Numbered from the stretch's first letter, positions 21,275 through 32,644 are shown. The stretch is 64,000 nt of DNA from Psococerastis gibbosa (GCA_963971405.1 OZ020489.1:32335047-32399046), one strand, 5' to 3'. A program made the numbers and translations. The notes: generated by a model from the letters alone, not told the origin.

Positions 21275-22215
21275 TATGCTGCCTGCATGCCTTCTTCCTT
21301 CCAGTCGTCAGTCTTCCTCTGTCCTCTGAAATCCGTTTTGGGTCTATTTAACGCGTCACAAAATAGGCCGTCCAGTCCCTGCCATCCGCCATTCGCAGAA
21401 AGTGTCAGCACTTTTGGGTAGTAGACCAGACAGCCATTCAGTCGCCAACAAGTCTTCCATAAATATGCTCAAAACGTAGTGCCGAAGGGGCAGAGGCTAC
21501 CAGCGTCTGATATACCTAATGGCTGTAGATCTGAGTTAATTTACCCCCCGAAGAGCGATTGAGCCTGCAGGAGTATACGTAGTTGTATAATCGATGACGT
21601 GCCGATTATATGCAATGCAACAAACTGCAGGAGAGACATCAACGCGATACTACTGAATTCGAAGACAAAGTTGGGAAAGTAAAGTTCTTTAAACTAAAAT
21701 GAAATTGCAAAGTGAATAGCTCAGGTTTGTTTGCTAATGGTAACTGGAACGTCTTATTTTGTAAACTCTTGAAGGTGTTCAAAACTTGTTAACCCGCTCT
21801 GCTGAAGTCATATTGAAGCACACAGCACTTTCATAATTGCTCTCTCAGCAGTCACTATTAGCAGTGTAATATTATATGAGAAAAATTCTGGGCTTATGCT
21901 CAATTTTTGGGCGGAGGAAAATATTACATATTTTGTCAAGTTACATGATACTTTTTGGCCATTAAATACTTGAGTGAGTCGTTTAGTATGCTGAATAGCA
22001 TCGTGTGTCAGGATTTTCTCTCTTGATTTGAAGTCTAGGCATGTCTGCGGAGGTTTCATCTGTAATTTAGCTATCACACGTCTGTTCTGAAGGGTTTTTT
22101 CAAAAGTTTTTGAAGTTGTACGATTGCTGACAGGAATTTCTGGTCTCAGCTGAAGTTAATATTGCAGGTAGATCCTTTTTTAATATTCAGTAAGGTTAGG
22201 GAGCATATATGAAGA

Positions 22216-22440
22216 CCACAGGGGAAGAATGATGAATGTCGAAAAAAGTCACTTTTGCAAACTTAACTCTTTTCTTCGTAGTTTTTCCTGAGGAATCCGA
22301 TGGTGCATTGATAATTGGCTAAAACAATGAAACTAAAATGATGCAGCCTTTTGAAGAATCCGCGGTCAGGCGAAAAATGATGAGAGAAACCTTAAACCTG
22401 AAACGTACTTTTATGGACATTCATCATTCTTCCCCTGTGG
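22216..22440. mobile_element. 225-bp TIR element with perfect 25-bp ends
   Basis: CCACAGGGGAAGAATGATGA plus five more bases at 22216-22240 is exactly inverted at 22416-22440. No target duplication or second copy was seen. The perfect ends suggest a recent insertion. Confidence 0.7.
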
Positions 22441-23317
22441 ACTAGTAGAACTTGGTAATACTTAATATTACTACAATTACTAGCTCTTTTATTTGAGTCA
22501 AGGAGTGAAGAACAACAAAAAAACTGGAATATCTCAATATTCTAACTTACAAACACTCCTGATTTTGTTTATAAGAAGTGGTAGGCTTAAGGCTATATTT
22601 ATTTAGAGTTATTGAGACGCTTCCTAAAATTAATGAGTACTGAGGCCCCTCCGTTCTTTGAGGTAGTGCCGACTTTACGACCTTCGCAGTATATGAAGGA
22701 GATTTGGAGAAAACCAAGTCAAAGGGAGATTTTGGATGAAAAAGCTTGTGGTTCTTAGAGATGTTCTCTTTTGTACACATTTACTCAATCAAGCGTGTTC
22801 CCCCTTCTCCTTGCTATCATAATAACTTTCTGCCTTCATCCCCTTAGAATATTTTCCTAGCATAACATACTGTAAGTTTCTCCCTTTATTTTTATTTTCT
22901 TGTGTATATTCAAGTATGGAATGGTAGGCATGAAGAATTGAATAAGAGCAGGATTCGCTCCCAGGGGACGCCCGATTACAAAAGCAAACACCCCGTCTAA
23001 AAGTACCGATTGCCGAAATACCCATGTCGATCCAGATATGATGAGCGCTATAGCAGAGGCTTCAAGAACTTTACTCGTCCGAGGAACCTGGGTTCTTATG
23101 GATTCATCAGGGGAACTACACCAGAGAATAGTCGCGCCTACGTTACCCGGCTCGGGTGACTATTCCTCATATTTATTTTAGCGACACAAAACTAAATGGG
23201 TGTTCCTACCACTGACCAAATCGGGTCAAACGAAGCTTATAACATAGCCGCGGCTTTTGATTACACTACAGTGATTATACTCGCTACGGAGCCACTGAGG
23301 TACAACCTTCGAAGTCT

Positions 23318-23412
23318 ACCCACTGAAGATGTCGACCGCAGCTGTTGACGAAACGTTTGAAAGTTCACTTTCATACCAACCACAGTCCATCAGCCCGGAT
23401 TCTACTTGTTCT
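23318..23412 (+). mobile_element. Penelope-like element 3' fragment
   Basis: The frame reads DETFESSLSYQPQSISPDST after ACTGAAGATGTCGACCGCAG. The SISPDST block recurs in the foldback copy at 46275-46408, which continues to GRESLCSYII. I associate this ending with Penelope-like retroelements, from memory and unverified. The segment CTGAAGA-GTCGAC-loop-GTTGAC-GAAAC also recalls a hammerhead ribozyme core. Confidence 0.45.
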
Positions 23413-23831
23413 TCTTTCTTTTGTCCTATATGTGTATTGTCCTCGTAATGAAAATAACTTCTAGCCTTAGCAACAAGCTTGAGATAGCAATGTGATAAAG
23501 GATATGGCCTTCTCAAATCTCAATCACCCTCATCCTCGCCGGTTTTTTCTCTCTTTCTTGGGCCACTTGAGAACTACTCAAAGACTGGACTGGAGCATCC
23601 GTTTCCAATTGTAACTTATAAGGATTCCAATATTTCGCTGCTCCTTTCCTTCTCCCTCCAATTTTCTATTCTATTTTTTTCAGTATTATTTTACACGGTA
23701 TGCAGTATAATACCTAGGTACAGGTGCCGGAAGTGTGATGACAAGTTAACCGATTTTGAGAAATTTTACGGTACAATACTACCAATATCGTATAATTGGA
23801 AGAAAATAACCTTTGTAAATATTATTGTAGT

Positions 23832-24024
23832 ATTAGTAGTGGTACAGACTCCGACTTTCACCCGAAAGATTGTTGGTTCGAGTCCAACGCTTGCTACATT
23901 TTCTATTTTCTGGCCATGTTTCAGAGGGCATGGCGGTTCCGGGCCTTCCTAGTTGAGTGTAAGAGAGGGCTTTATAGCCCTTGATAACTCCGCTAGGTTG
24001 ACTTAGTAATAATACAAAAAAATT
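23832..24024 (+). mobile_element. tRNA-derived SINE family A
   Basis: Head: GTAGTGGTACAGACTCCGAC, then CTTTCACCCGAAAG and the B box GGTTCGAGTCC. Body: CCGGGCCTTCCTAGTTGAGT, GAGAGGGCTTTATAGCCCTT and GGTTGACTTAGTAATA, with an AT-rich end. The CTTTCAC loop followed by the B box resembles tRNA-Glu(TTC), so a tRNA-Glu origin is inferred. Other copies: 25862, 26878, 31490, 43905, 56936, 57523 and 62229. Confidence 0.8.
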
Positions 24025-24299
24025 CAATTTTAAAAAATATTACAATTTAATTTTTTTTAATATTATAATAATAAATAAATAACCGTGTATTTTTCCTAAA
24101 ACAATTTTTATCCAAATACAAATACAGTTGAAGTGCCCCCTCATGCAGATATATATATTTGTAATGGTTGTTACATATCATCGACTACCGCATGGCGACG
24201 CCCGTATGCAGTTTTTACATCTGACTATATCATATTGGCTAAATATACATCTATACAGTCATGCAGTGGTTCACATACGGTGCAAAATTTAGTTATTCC

Positions 24300-24702
24300 T
24301 ATTGGTAAACTGCAAGTTGAATCAAGCGTCGTAGCAGAAAAATCACTGTAAGTTGACTGTGGCATACTGTACAAGTGTTACGCGAACAACGATCATCTTA
24401 GAAATTATTTATAAGAAAGCTCCATCGCATATATAATTTTTAAGATACCTGTTGTTCGCGTAACAGGACCGCTTTAAGGACGAACTAGAAACCGACCTCC
24501 GCGAGTTGGGAGACTGTGGATGATGGAGCGTGGTACAAAGCGGAGATGATTGGAGGAGTGTTATTGTTGTGCAGGCCGAAGCCCAGACCGTAGAGCCCGA
24601 AGAAGAAGTTGTTCGCATAACACTTGCACAGTTTACCTCAGTCAACTTACCGTGATGTTTCTGCTATGACGTTTGATTCCCCTTGCTGTAGTTTACCAAT
24701 AT
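24300..24702. mobile_element. Foldback element interrupted by a retroposon
   Basis: Left arm 24300-24390 and right arm (24451-24464 plus 24622-24702) are inverted copies containing ATTGGTAAACT, AGCAGAAA.ATCAC, TAAGTTGACTG and AAGTGTTA.GCGAACAAC. The right arm is split at GTTGTTCGC.TAAC by the SINE-like insert described next. The original element was about 245 bp. Confidence 0.75.
24465..24607 (-). mobile_element. SINE-like repeat family D, with 14-bp target duplication
   Basis: It is flanked by GTTGTTCGCGTAAC (24451-24464) and GTTGTTCGCATAAC (24608-24621), a 14-base target duplication as made by LINE-type integration. On the minus strand it begins TTCTTCTTCGGGCTCTACG and contains ACACTCCTCCAATCATCTCC, ACGCTCCA and CCCAACTCGCGGAGGTCGG. 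Relatives: 40883-41026 and 54037-54425. Confidence 0.75.
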
Positions 24703-24709
24703 GAGAAGT

Positions 24710-25855
24710 GTTAATATTAGAAGTTTTACATCTTTACCTTTGTCTATCTTCACTTTCTAGCCTTGCTCTTAATTTGAATAATTTCGTTTTCTCTGTAAAT
24801 TTTAAATTATAATTTAGATTGATCATGATGTTTTGGTTTTGGCTGAATTGCAATATTCTGTTCCTATCTGTCTGCTCACCATGGTGATTTATAAGGACTG
24901 TCACTGTGGTGGAGAGGAGGGAGGTAAGTCTGGCAGGTCCTGAATCCCCTCCTCTCCCTTCTCCTAAAAACTCTGACAGTTTGGAAGATAAATAAAAAAT
25001 AGCCAGATTATATTTCTCCAATTAAATCTGTGCAATCGATTCGCTGAATTAAATATTTGCTATGTTTCACGTGACACATTACTGAACTTACAGTTCTACA
25101 GGCTATTAAATTAAAGACCGCAATTATTTATTTTCGGCAGCCGTAGCACGAGGTACCAATTTAACTTATTATCGGGGTGATACAATATATATAATAATAC
25201 GACTGCAGAACTTTTAGGCCTATATAAGCAGGCAACCACTGATTTTTTTAAAATGTTTATTTAATGTATTCCAAATTCAAATGCAATTGTATTGTATACC
25301 CTGTATTATACGTTGCTGAGAGCCGGCCCTGTTAATTTATGAGATGTTTTTAAAATAATCCTTAGTATTATATACTGTGTGTATCCGGATTGGGCCTTAG
25401 TTTTTTTTCTTTTTTTTTCGAAAAGAGGTGACGCATTTCATAAATAACGCCCAAGTCAAACAACTAATCTTTTCCTTCTCTCAACTTCATTTTCACCTCA
25501 TGTTTTTAAATAGGTTAGGTGCGCGCCTGAGGCTCTTGTAGCTCCTTCCCATTTTTAATTTACCTCTTCCTAAGGCCCAAATGCTTTTAATAAAATACAA
25601 ACCTATTGCGACACTGGTATGAAATAACTATTTATGAATTATTATAAGTTTCAGTTGCAGTCGAAACATTGATAGAAAAAAAAAAACTGACCATTCTGTA
25701 AATAAGTACAGTTTATTTGCTCAAGGGGAATCTAATGTGTTTTTGTTACATTACTGAACCAATACACAATCTAGCGGTGTGGGTCTAGCGGTTGTTGTTT
25801 TTTTAACCAGGGGGGTTTGTTGAAAATAAAAAAAAATGGTTTTTGTTCTATTATA
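24710..25855. other. No gene seen
   Basis: No protein family recognised. AT-rich apart from a purine-rich patch near 24910-24960. Confidence 0.4.
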
Positions 25856-25861
25856 CTCGTA

Positions 25862-26041
25862 TTATGAAGCCAGTTAGGGCTATAATGCCCTCTCTTAAAC
25901 TCAACTAAGACGGCCTGGGATCACCTGCTTTACATGTCCTCCGAAGCATAGCAAGGAAATGAAGCAAGTGTTGGGGCTCGAACGAACAACCTTTCCAGTG
26001 AAAGTCTGTGTTCTCCCTGTCCTGACACTGTGCTGTAGCTT
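25862..26041 (-). mobile_element. SINE family A, minus strand
   Basis: Reverse complement shows GAAAGGTTGTTCGTTCGAGC (degenerate B box), ACATGTAAAGCAGGTGATCC, AACTAGCC-type body and AGAGGGCATTATAGCCCTAA. More diverged than the 31.5-kb copy. Confidence 0.7.
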
Positions 26042-26155
26042 GGAAGGTTTCAAATATCAGCCATCGTCCTCAATGGGGAAAATGCTATATACACCTAGCC
26101 AGTGTTATAGCAGACTATAACACTGTAGGATCCCAAGGTGGCTGAGTATGAGTTA

Positions 26156-26798
26156 AGCGGCCCATAGACGGTCAATATTATTGTGCAATGTTGGTTGCTC
26201 AATGTTTTGACGGCGGCCCCTAGACGTTCAATATTTTGGTTTGTCCAAAAAGTGGTATCATATGGAGGTTGTGCAATATATGGCACAACTGTGAGCACAG
26301 ACGAACAACCACATTGTGCAAACAGTCCCCAGCAGAATTTCTTGAAGTCAAGATGTTCAGTGAAAGTGAATTGTGTTGCGTGATAATTGCTGTGGCCGCA
26401 AGTGAAAAAATAAGTAAAAATAAAAAGGGCTCGAAGAAAGGTAGAAAATGGGCTAAACAGTGGTTTCTTGATAGGGAGAGGTACACTCACGAAACGTTAC
26501 TCAATGAACTGAGAGTAATTGGCAATTGCACCAAATGATTCATGATTTCCGCAACTTTTACGGATGGACGGGAAATTATTTGATGAACTCCTCGAGACTT
26601 GAACTCGAGACCAACTGAAGGGATATTGCGCAATACTGCATACAGATGATGCAATATTTTCCAGGTTGTAGAATATATTTTCAACTCTTCGTCAATCGCA
26701 CAATATATTGTGCAACCTTTCAATATCGTCTACACACGATCAATTTTATTGTACAACCTGGGATATTGCGCAATAATATTGACCGTCTACGGGCCGCT
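26156..26798 (+). mobile_element. 643-bp PIF/Harbinger derivative
   Basis: Ends begin AGCGGCCC.TAGACGGTCAA and match at 32 of 34 positions as inverted repeats. TTA flanks both sides (26153-26155 and 26799-26801). The left end is partly duplicated (GGCGGCCCCTAGACG.TCAA near 26211). The plus strand encodes part of a transposase N-terminus (next entry). The catalytic domain is missing, so this copy depends on enzyme supplied elsewhere. Confidence 0.85.
26353..26538 (+). pseudogene. PIF/Harbinger transposase N-terminal remnant
   Basis: The frame from the ATG at 26353 reads ELCCVIIAVAASEKISKNKK, then GRKWAKQWFLDRERYTHETL, then LNELR, stopping at 26536-26538. The pattern R-K-W-x-K-x-W-F/L...R...T/G-x-x-x-L-L-N-E-L-R is the conserved start of HARBI1-type nucleases (usually R-R-W-W-V-R-P-W-L...LL.ELR). 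After about 60 residues the frame ends; the DDE nuclease is deleted. It lies centrally in the 643-bp element and shares its orientation. Confidence 0.7.
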
Positions 26799-26877
26799 TT
26801 ACTCTGCGTGTTCTCTTGAAAATCTAGGAAGTGTGAAACTCGAGCCACCCACTAATCGGCTGCACGTCATTTCTCTT

Positions 26878-27087
26878 AAATAAATAAATAAATATTGACT
26901 TTTGATTCTATTACTAAGCCAACCTAGCGGAATTAGGGCTGTAAAGACCTCTCTTACAGGAAAGCTCGGGACCGCCTGCTTTACATACCCTCCGAAACAT
27001 GACCAGAAAATGTAGCAAGTGTGGGCTCGAACCAACAACCTACCTGGTGAAAGTCGGAGTCTTTACCACTGTCTTTCCACTACACTC
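26878..27087 (-). mobile_element. SINE family A, minus strand
   Basis: The AAATAAATAAATAAATATT run at the left is the inverted tail. The body holds the inverse of CTCTTTACAGCCCTAATTCC, and the head has the inverse of GACTTTCACC and GTTGGTTCGAGCC. It starts 80 bp right of the PIF element. Confidence 0.75.
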
Positions 27088-27094
27088 CTTTTTG

Positions 27095-28615
27095 ACCTGA
27101 CGGCTTATTGAAAATCATATTTAGTAGGAATTTAGCAGAGTAAATCAACTTGGCTTATAAAACCACAGTTTGACTTTCCCAGATAGAGCGGGGAGCTGCG
27201 TGTTTTCACAAGTTTTTGCTTTCATTTGCATGCATTAATGGCTTCCCGTTCTCTTGTATATTTCGAGATTAAATATCTGAATTATAATTTTGAGCCCTTT
27301 AGTTTTCGGGTAAAATAATCTCGAGTGCTATTGAATTTCATGGTGGCATGCAACGTGACGGGCTTGTTAAGACTATAAAAAGAGTATATTGGTTCAAATT
27401 TGGAATTCATTTTTCGTTATCGATACGTCCAGTCTCTGAATGGCACAAAAAAACCGTGGAACCCGGTCAGTGGCGCCAACTTTTTTTGGTTTTTGTTAAT
27501 CCTGGGCTTCCTGAGCTAGGTATGGATGGTCTAGTTTTTTTCTATGGAAACAGCCGAAGCAATACCTTCAGAAACTACATTCAAACGGACTCTATGAAAT
27601 GAAGTTTTGGAAAAACATAACTCTTAAAGCGCACACTAGGCAGATGGTGAATTCTGGTGAGTTTTAAAAAATAAGGCTTATAGGTTTATAGTATGTTGTA
27701 TTTTTCATTGTTCTTTTTTGTTTATGTTTTTTTTTTGGAAGTTTGTAATGGAATATCATAGCAGGAATAACCGCACTTCCATTCTCATGTTTTCTTTGAT
27801 ATTTTGTTATTTTTTTGTATAGTTGTAACTGGTGTAAACTGTACCTGTACAAATATAAATATAAATAAATACGACTAGAAAAGAATTGAAAAATTTAGAC
27901 CTTCAATCTTACTTCCATGCTGTGAAAAAACTTATGCAAGTTTGGAATAATCAATGTTCTACGATACCATACGACTACTTTTCTGTTCGTGCCATGTCCA
28001 TGTAAGTTCAAAAAGAAATTTACCCAGCGCCGTAAGATAAAATTGCAAGGAATTACCTTACTGAAGAAGTAAAAATTATTTTAATTACTGAGTCTGTTGA
28101 AGAAGCATTGGATTTCAAGTTTGCCGCAATCGATTCGATATTCGGCTTCTAAAGTTTAAGTTCAGAATTTTTAACGAGTTGTTTAATTTCAGTCATCTCT
28201 TTCTTAAACTTCTTAGAACTGAAAATTAATTTGAAGAGACGCGAGGAAAAATATCGCCAACCTGTCTTAGAATTTTTTCCTGGTGACCTTTTTAATTTTG
28301 AAAAAGGTTGGGTTCCTTTCAGGGGAAGGTTTCATTTGGGAGTTATCGAGTTTTGACCGAGGTTTCGCTTATCTTCGTTCGTAATCGTTTTGGCTGGTTT
28401 CTATTTAATTTTCCACGCCTTACAAACCTGTTGTTTTTTGGATGAAAAATTGTACTTTTATAGCTATTTTGGTGCTTAATCTTTTTGGGTGTTAAAACGC
28501 CCTGTCTCCCTTTCTAACACAATACGATAGTTTTTTTTTGTATTGAATAACAAATTGTTCAAGTTTTGAGAACATAATCGGAACCTTTGGCACCAACAGT
28601 TAATTCATATGTATG
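27095..28615. other. No gene seen
   Basis: No recognisable coding or repeat sequence. The frames present are short and AT-biased. Confidence 0.4.
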
Positions 28616-28619
28616 TATC

Positions 28620-28796
28620 GACTTCGATGGCCAGGTGGTAACGTGCTTGCACTTGTGCGAGTCTTTACACGCCATGCAATCGGCGACGTGTCGTTCTCAT
28701 CACGGGTAATAACCTACAGAGGCGACTGAAAAGGTCAATCGGATACATTCATTAAATTTTTTGTATGCGATTAATCTTTAAAAAAAAAAAAAAAAT
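28620..28796 (+). mobile_element. SINE family B, full-length
   Basis: Head CGATGGCCAGGTGGTAACGT (A-box-like), then GTGCTTGCACTTGTGCGAGT, GACGTGTCGTTCTCATCACG, AGAGGCGACTGAAAAGGTCA, ATCGGATACATTCATTAAAT and a poly-A tail. Close to the copy at 48155. Confidence 0.8.
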
Positions 28797-28799
28797 GTA

Positions 28800-29735
28800 A
28801 TAAAAATAAGTACTTGCATACAGACATATGTCACTGTCTTTAATTTTAATATCGCTATATGGCACTGTTTCTTCAATTTGAGAAACGCATGAAAAATTAT
28901 TGCTAGCGAGACAGCAATAATAATTTATGCTGCTTTAGTTATTTGTTTTTATTATTATTACACTAAATAATTAAATGTATATTAATTATATAAAACTGTA
29001 TTGAGTATTGAATAGGAAGCAATATAATAAGCACCTGTATATTAGTCACGATTGTAAAATATTTAATTGCAATGTCACGACTGAAATGCAAACAATGAAT
29101 GTGTCATATCTCGACCATACTATAAATTGAGCTGTTATTACTCGCCACTATGACTATGACAAGAAACATGTCTGTCGCCAATGAGGCAATGACATAATGG
29201 TTATCATAGAATGTAGATGCGATATGAGTTGGTTCATTCATTTGATTAAAACGTAACTCAGTAACACTATTGCGAAGAGAATGAATGCAATTTGCTACCT
29301 ACCGTAATAATTACATTTTCCTTTCCATTGACATTGATAATAATCACTAGGGTCTGACCTTTTTCCTCGGTATGGGATTGATATTATAATTTACTACATA
29401 AGAAATCCATGAAACATTAGAAGGCAAATTGTGTGGTGATCCCAACGCGCCTTTTTGGCTTTGTGGCACCGGTTCAGTATAATTTGTTATGTTTTTTTGA
29501 TAAATACACGCATTATTATTATTATTACAAATGAAAAAATTTAAACACATGGGTGAGTTAAAAGCGGGTATAAAAAGATGGTTGGTCAATGGGAGGTAAT
29601 AATAAAAAAACTGACTAGGCTATAATAACATTAAAATAACAAGTAAAAAAAAATATATATATATATATATAAACATTATAAATAAGTAACAAAAATAAAT
29701 GATTAAGCGTTGTTTAGCAGCACTGTATGAGTCTT
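28800..29735. other. No gene seen
   Basis: AT-rich, with short (ATT)n and (AT)n tracts near 29514-29526 and 29652-29671. Confidence 0.4.
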
Positions 29736-29743
29736 ATGTCCCA

Positions 29744-29890
29744 AATAAGCGCTAGCTTGGGGATGCGGGATGTTATTATTATGTAACTTATTATTATAAT
29801 ATTATGGTATTATTATGTAAGTTATTGTATTTTGTAAATATATGCTCCTTGTCCAGGGGATACTGGACAGGGAAAAGAAAGAAAGAAAGA
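29744..29890 (+). repeat. Dispersed repeat ending TTGTCCAGGG.ATACTGGACA
   Basis: The 3' part (GTATTTTGTAAATATATGCTCCTTGTCCAGGG, read in pieces, to GGACAGGGAAAAGAAA) recurs inverted at 62715-62780. A small stem, TGTCCAG / CTGGACA, sits near the end. SINE-like; head unidentified. Confidence 0.55.
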
Positions 29891-29898
29891 AGATCTAT

Positions 29899-30416
29899 AG
29901 GAGTCTTCACATTGTTTGTGTTATCGAGTTATCGAGTTAGATGTGCGATCCAAGTTAACACACAATCGTGAGTGGACCTCGGGAGTGAGTTATCATGCTA
30001 TATCGAAAACATATAACAGGGTAAACAACGTGGTAGTAGTCAGATCTTCGTGGCACGGGTTTAAAGAAAGTGGCAGAACTCTATTCTAGTGCCACATTTG
30101 TTTACATTTTTTGTTCATTTTGGTTAATATAATTTTAAATATTTACAGTAATTGCTTGTGATAATAGGTTATACAAATAAATTTAAATACTACAAAATCT
30201 TAAACGCGTGTTTCAAATCAATCGACAAAAACTAAAATGGCGGCGGTCAAACCTGAGCTATCGATCGCAGCGCAAGGTAACACTTAACCAACTTGGAAGT
30301 GCGTTTAGGATAGCACGCTGGTTAGCTGGTTATCGGGTTATCGGTGTGTTAACTTAGCTTGATATAACATACTTAACTAGGTACAACTCGATAACACGAA
30401 CACTGTGAAGTCCCCT
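29899..30416. mobile_element. 518-bp TIR element
   Basis: Inverted ends AGGAGTCTTCACATTGTTTG and AGGGGACTTCACAGTGTTCG (reverse complement of the right end) continue into TGTTATCGAGTT; 28 of 32 positions match. TAT flanks both ends. No transposase frame is evident. Possibly PIF/Harbinger or Tc1-like in origin. Confidence 0.6.
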
Positions 30417-30419
30417 TAT

Positions 30420-31480
30420 ATTTGATGAGTTTTTCGTCCGTAATCTCTGCACACATCCCCAATATGGTCGGTTTCATCTCTGGATGTCTGATTGCATATA
30501 TATTTGACCCGGTATTAAGGACATTATCAGCATTCTTCGCAACGTCTTCTTGGCCAATGCTGTTCCACCAGTCTGTGAAGCAATTTTTTTTTTTAATGGC
30601 ATATTCCGAAAGCTTTTGTTCATGGAGGCAGCAACAAAAGGGAAGCAGAGACAAAATGGAAAACCATACTAAACACATTCTTTCCAAGCCACACCTGGCT
30701 TTGGTACATCATCTTCTGCTTCAGCACGACAGCTCAGGGGGGGTCTCTCCAGACATCCCTCTGCCAAGCCGCTGCTGACATCTTCCGCATGTCACTTTCC
30801 ACCTCAATCAGTTCCGTGGTGTGCCGCTTTCTGCCCTCCCTTCTTGCTCTATATTATATACGGAGTTTGGAGTTGCTGAGGTAAGTGTGAGCTCTAGGAC
30901 CAAATTTTGAAGGGCTGAAGCGTCACAGTAGCTTGACATCTACACTATGGGGAAGTTTGTGAAGCTCGTCGTGAAGCCTGGTTCAGCCATATTAAGAATC
31001 AAGCTTTACGGTCCCGTTGAGCATGCAGCGGAAGGTTACCACGGCCTGGCCGTTCATCATGTCCAACATCCCCCGTAATGGGGCAATCCTTCAGCGCTCT
31101 TGCGGTTAACCTCTCCCCCCAGCCTCCATCTTCCCCTGTACCCCTACCTACTCCCTATCATTCCTCCCGGTCGGCCATCTTTCATTCGGCCTTTTCCATG
31201 ACCTATGCTACGATGAACAGTATAACCTATGTGCGTCAATAGGTAATAGTGTAAACAGACTGGAATGTTTAGGAAAATACTGTATGCAACCCTCAGTGGC
31301 ACATGTCCTTTAAGTGGGTCATTGATGAGCTCTTCTCTTAGTTGACTCCCGCGAGACAATTAAATCTGGCGGTCAAAATTGTCTGCTGTCGTGGTTTATC
31401 CTATGTCAAAGTAAGTGCTGCAGGCAAATTGTCTGGTTTGGTTGGAGTCGACCCTAATGGAGTCAAAGCCTCATACAATA
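30420..31480. other. Open frames of unknown origin
   Basis: Overlapping frames on both strands (30422-30778 plus, 118 codons; 30687-30373 minus, 104 codons) are the longest here. The minus frame contains IYAIRHPEMKPTILGMCAEI. I recognise no family for either, and neither extends into a second exon that I can identify. Region 30780-31140 is richer in GC. Confidence 0.25.
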
Positions 31481-31489
31481 CTGAAGCCA

Positions 31490-31693
31490 TGGCATGTAGA
31501 GTAGTGGTACGGACTCTGACTTTCACCCGAAAGGTTGTTGTTTCGAGTCCTACACTTCCTGCATTTTCTGGCCATGCTTTGCATGTAAAGCAGGAGGTCC
31601 CGGGCCTTCCTAGTTGAGTATAAGAGAGGGCTTTATAGCCCTAACTCCGCTAGGTTGGCTTAGTAATAGAACAAAAAGTCATTATTTATTTAA
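31490..31693 (+). mobile_element. SINE family A, reference copy
   Basis: GTAGAGTAGTGGTACGGACT, CTTTCACCCGAAAGG and TTTCGAGTCC (B box) form the tRNA-like head. TGGCCATGCTTTGCATGTAA, CCGGGCCTTCCTAGTTGAGT, TTTATAGCCCTAACTCCGCT and GAACAAAAAGTCATTATTTA form the body and tail. Confidence 0.85.
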
Positions 31694-31749
31694 TACTTCC
31701 AGCGAAAACGTTCGCTGGTAATTTGAAAAATGACGCTGACGGATATGTA

Positions 31750-31860
31750 TGATCGTGGCTAGGTGGTAGCTTGCTTATTCTTGTGCTAGATCTGCTCGCT
31801 CAAAACGGATACTAACTAACGTGCAGAGGCGACTGAAACGCATCTACATTGTGAAAGGAA
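31750..31860 (+). mobile_element. SINE family B, diverged
   Basis: GGCTAGGTGGTAGCTTGCTT head, GATACTAACTAACGTGCAGA and GGCGACTGAAACG match the family order with many changes. It lies just right of a family A copy. Confidence 0.55.
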
Positions 31861-31869
31861 ATGGCCTTT

Positions 31870-32535
31870 ATACAATAAATAGGTTTCTACTTTTTCGCGT
31901 TTAAAATTAAAAAATATATTCTTTTTTAATGTATATCAATATCATAATATATATTTTGTAATTGTTAATTCGAATTGATTATCTCGAAAATATCTGGAAA
32001 TCCCTAGCGGGAAATTGACTGCAATGTGGTTAGCCTAGCGAAAATACGTGGATCGTGAAAATGCTTGCCAGAGCCATTAAATTATTTAAATTATCCCCTT
32101 TGGACTCTTAAATCAAAATGGGCTCACGTTCATCATTTCATCTGTGTGGCTCACTGGCTAATCCTGTTTTTACTGCTAGTTTATTATCACTTATGCAATG
32201 AGCCCTGTATTTTTGTTCTTGCTTCTCAATTGAATTTTCATACTGATACACTGTTCGTAGCTCGACAACTCATTACGGAGAGTGGCGTCATTTGCTTAGG
32301 ACTCTATAAATATAAAGTTATGGACCCACAGGCGCGTAAATTGAATCAGGATGGCTCCCGCCAACTAGGAGTAATTGTTCCTACGGGTAAGCACAGATCC
32401 TACCGACAGTTGCCTTAACTTCTGCTTTTGACAATGGCGACTGTACGGCTGTTTATAACTAATAATGTCCTGAAGGAATTTTTTATGAATCCTAATACTT
32501 ATTATTATTATTATTAGATTTTTTTGTATTGTTTG
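31870..32535. other. No gene assigned
   Basis: A 117-codon plus frame (32065-32418) has a hydrophobic stretch (WLILFLLLVYYHL) but no family resemblance and no supporting splice or promoter context. Confidence 0.3.
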
Positions 32536-32537
32536 AG

Positions 32538-32640
32538 CATGCATTTTTGGCCATTGGCAAAGTGGTGTCCGTCTATGATGTCAACCTACACTGACTACAG
32601 GGGGTAATGGACCAGCTGAGACAAGCTTACCATTGGCCCA
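32538..32640 (+). mobile_element. SINE-like family C fragment
   Basis: TTGGCCATTGGCAAAGTGGT, GATGTCAACCTACACTG and AGCTGAGACAAGCTTACCAT match the family C order of 16222-16440 on the opposite strand. Confidence 0.6.
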
Positions 32641-32644
32641 ATGT

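Noticed and set aside
26095-26490. 131-codon minus-strand frame
   Set aside because: It lies antisense to the PIF/Harbinger transposase remnant and spans its terminal repeat, so it is a shadow frame.
32065-32418. 117-codon plus-strand frame with hydrophobic stretch
   Set aside because: No family similarity; hydrophobic runs are common in T-rich DNA.
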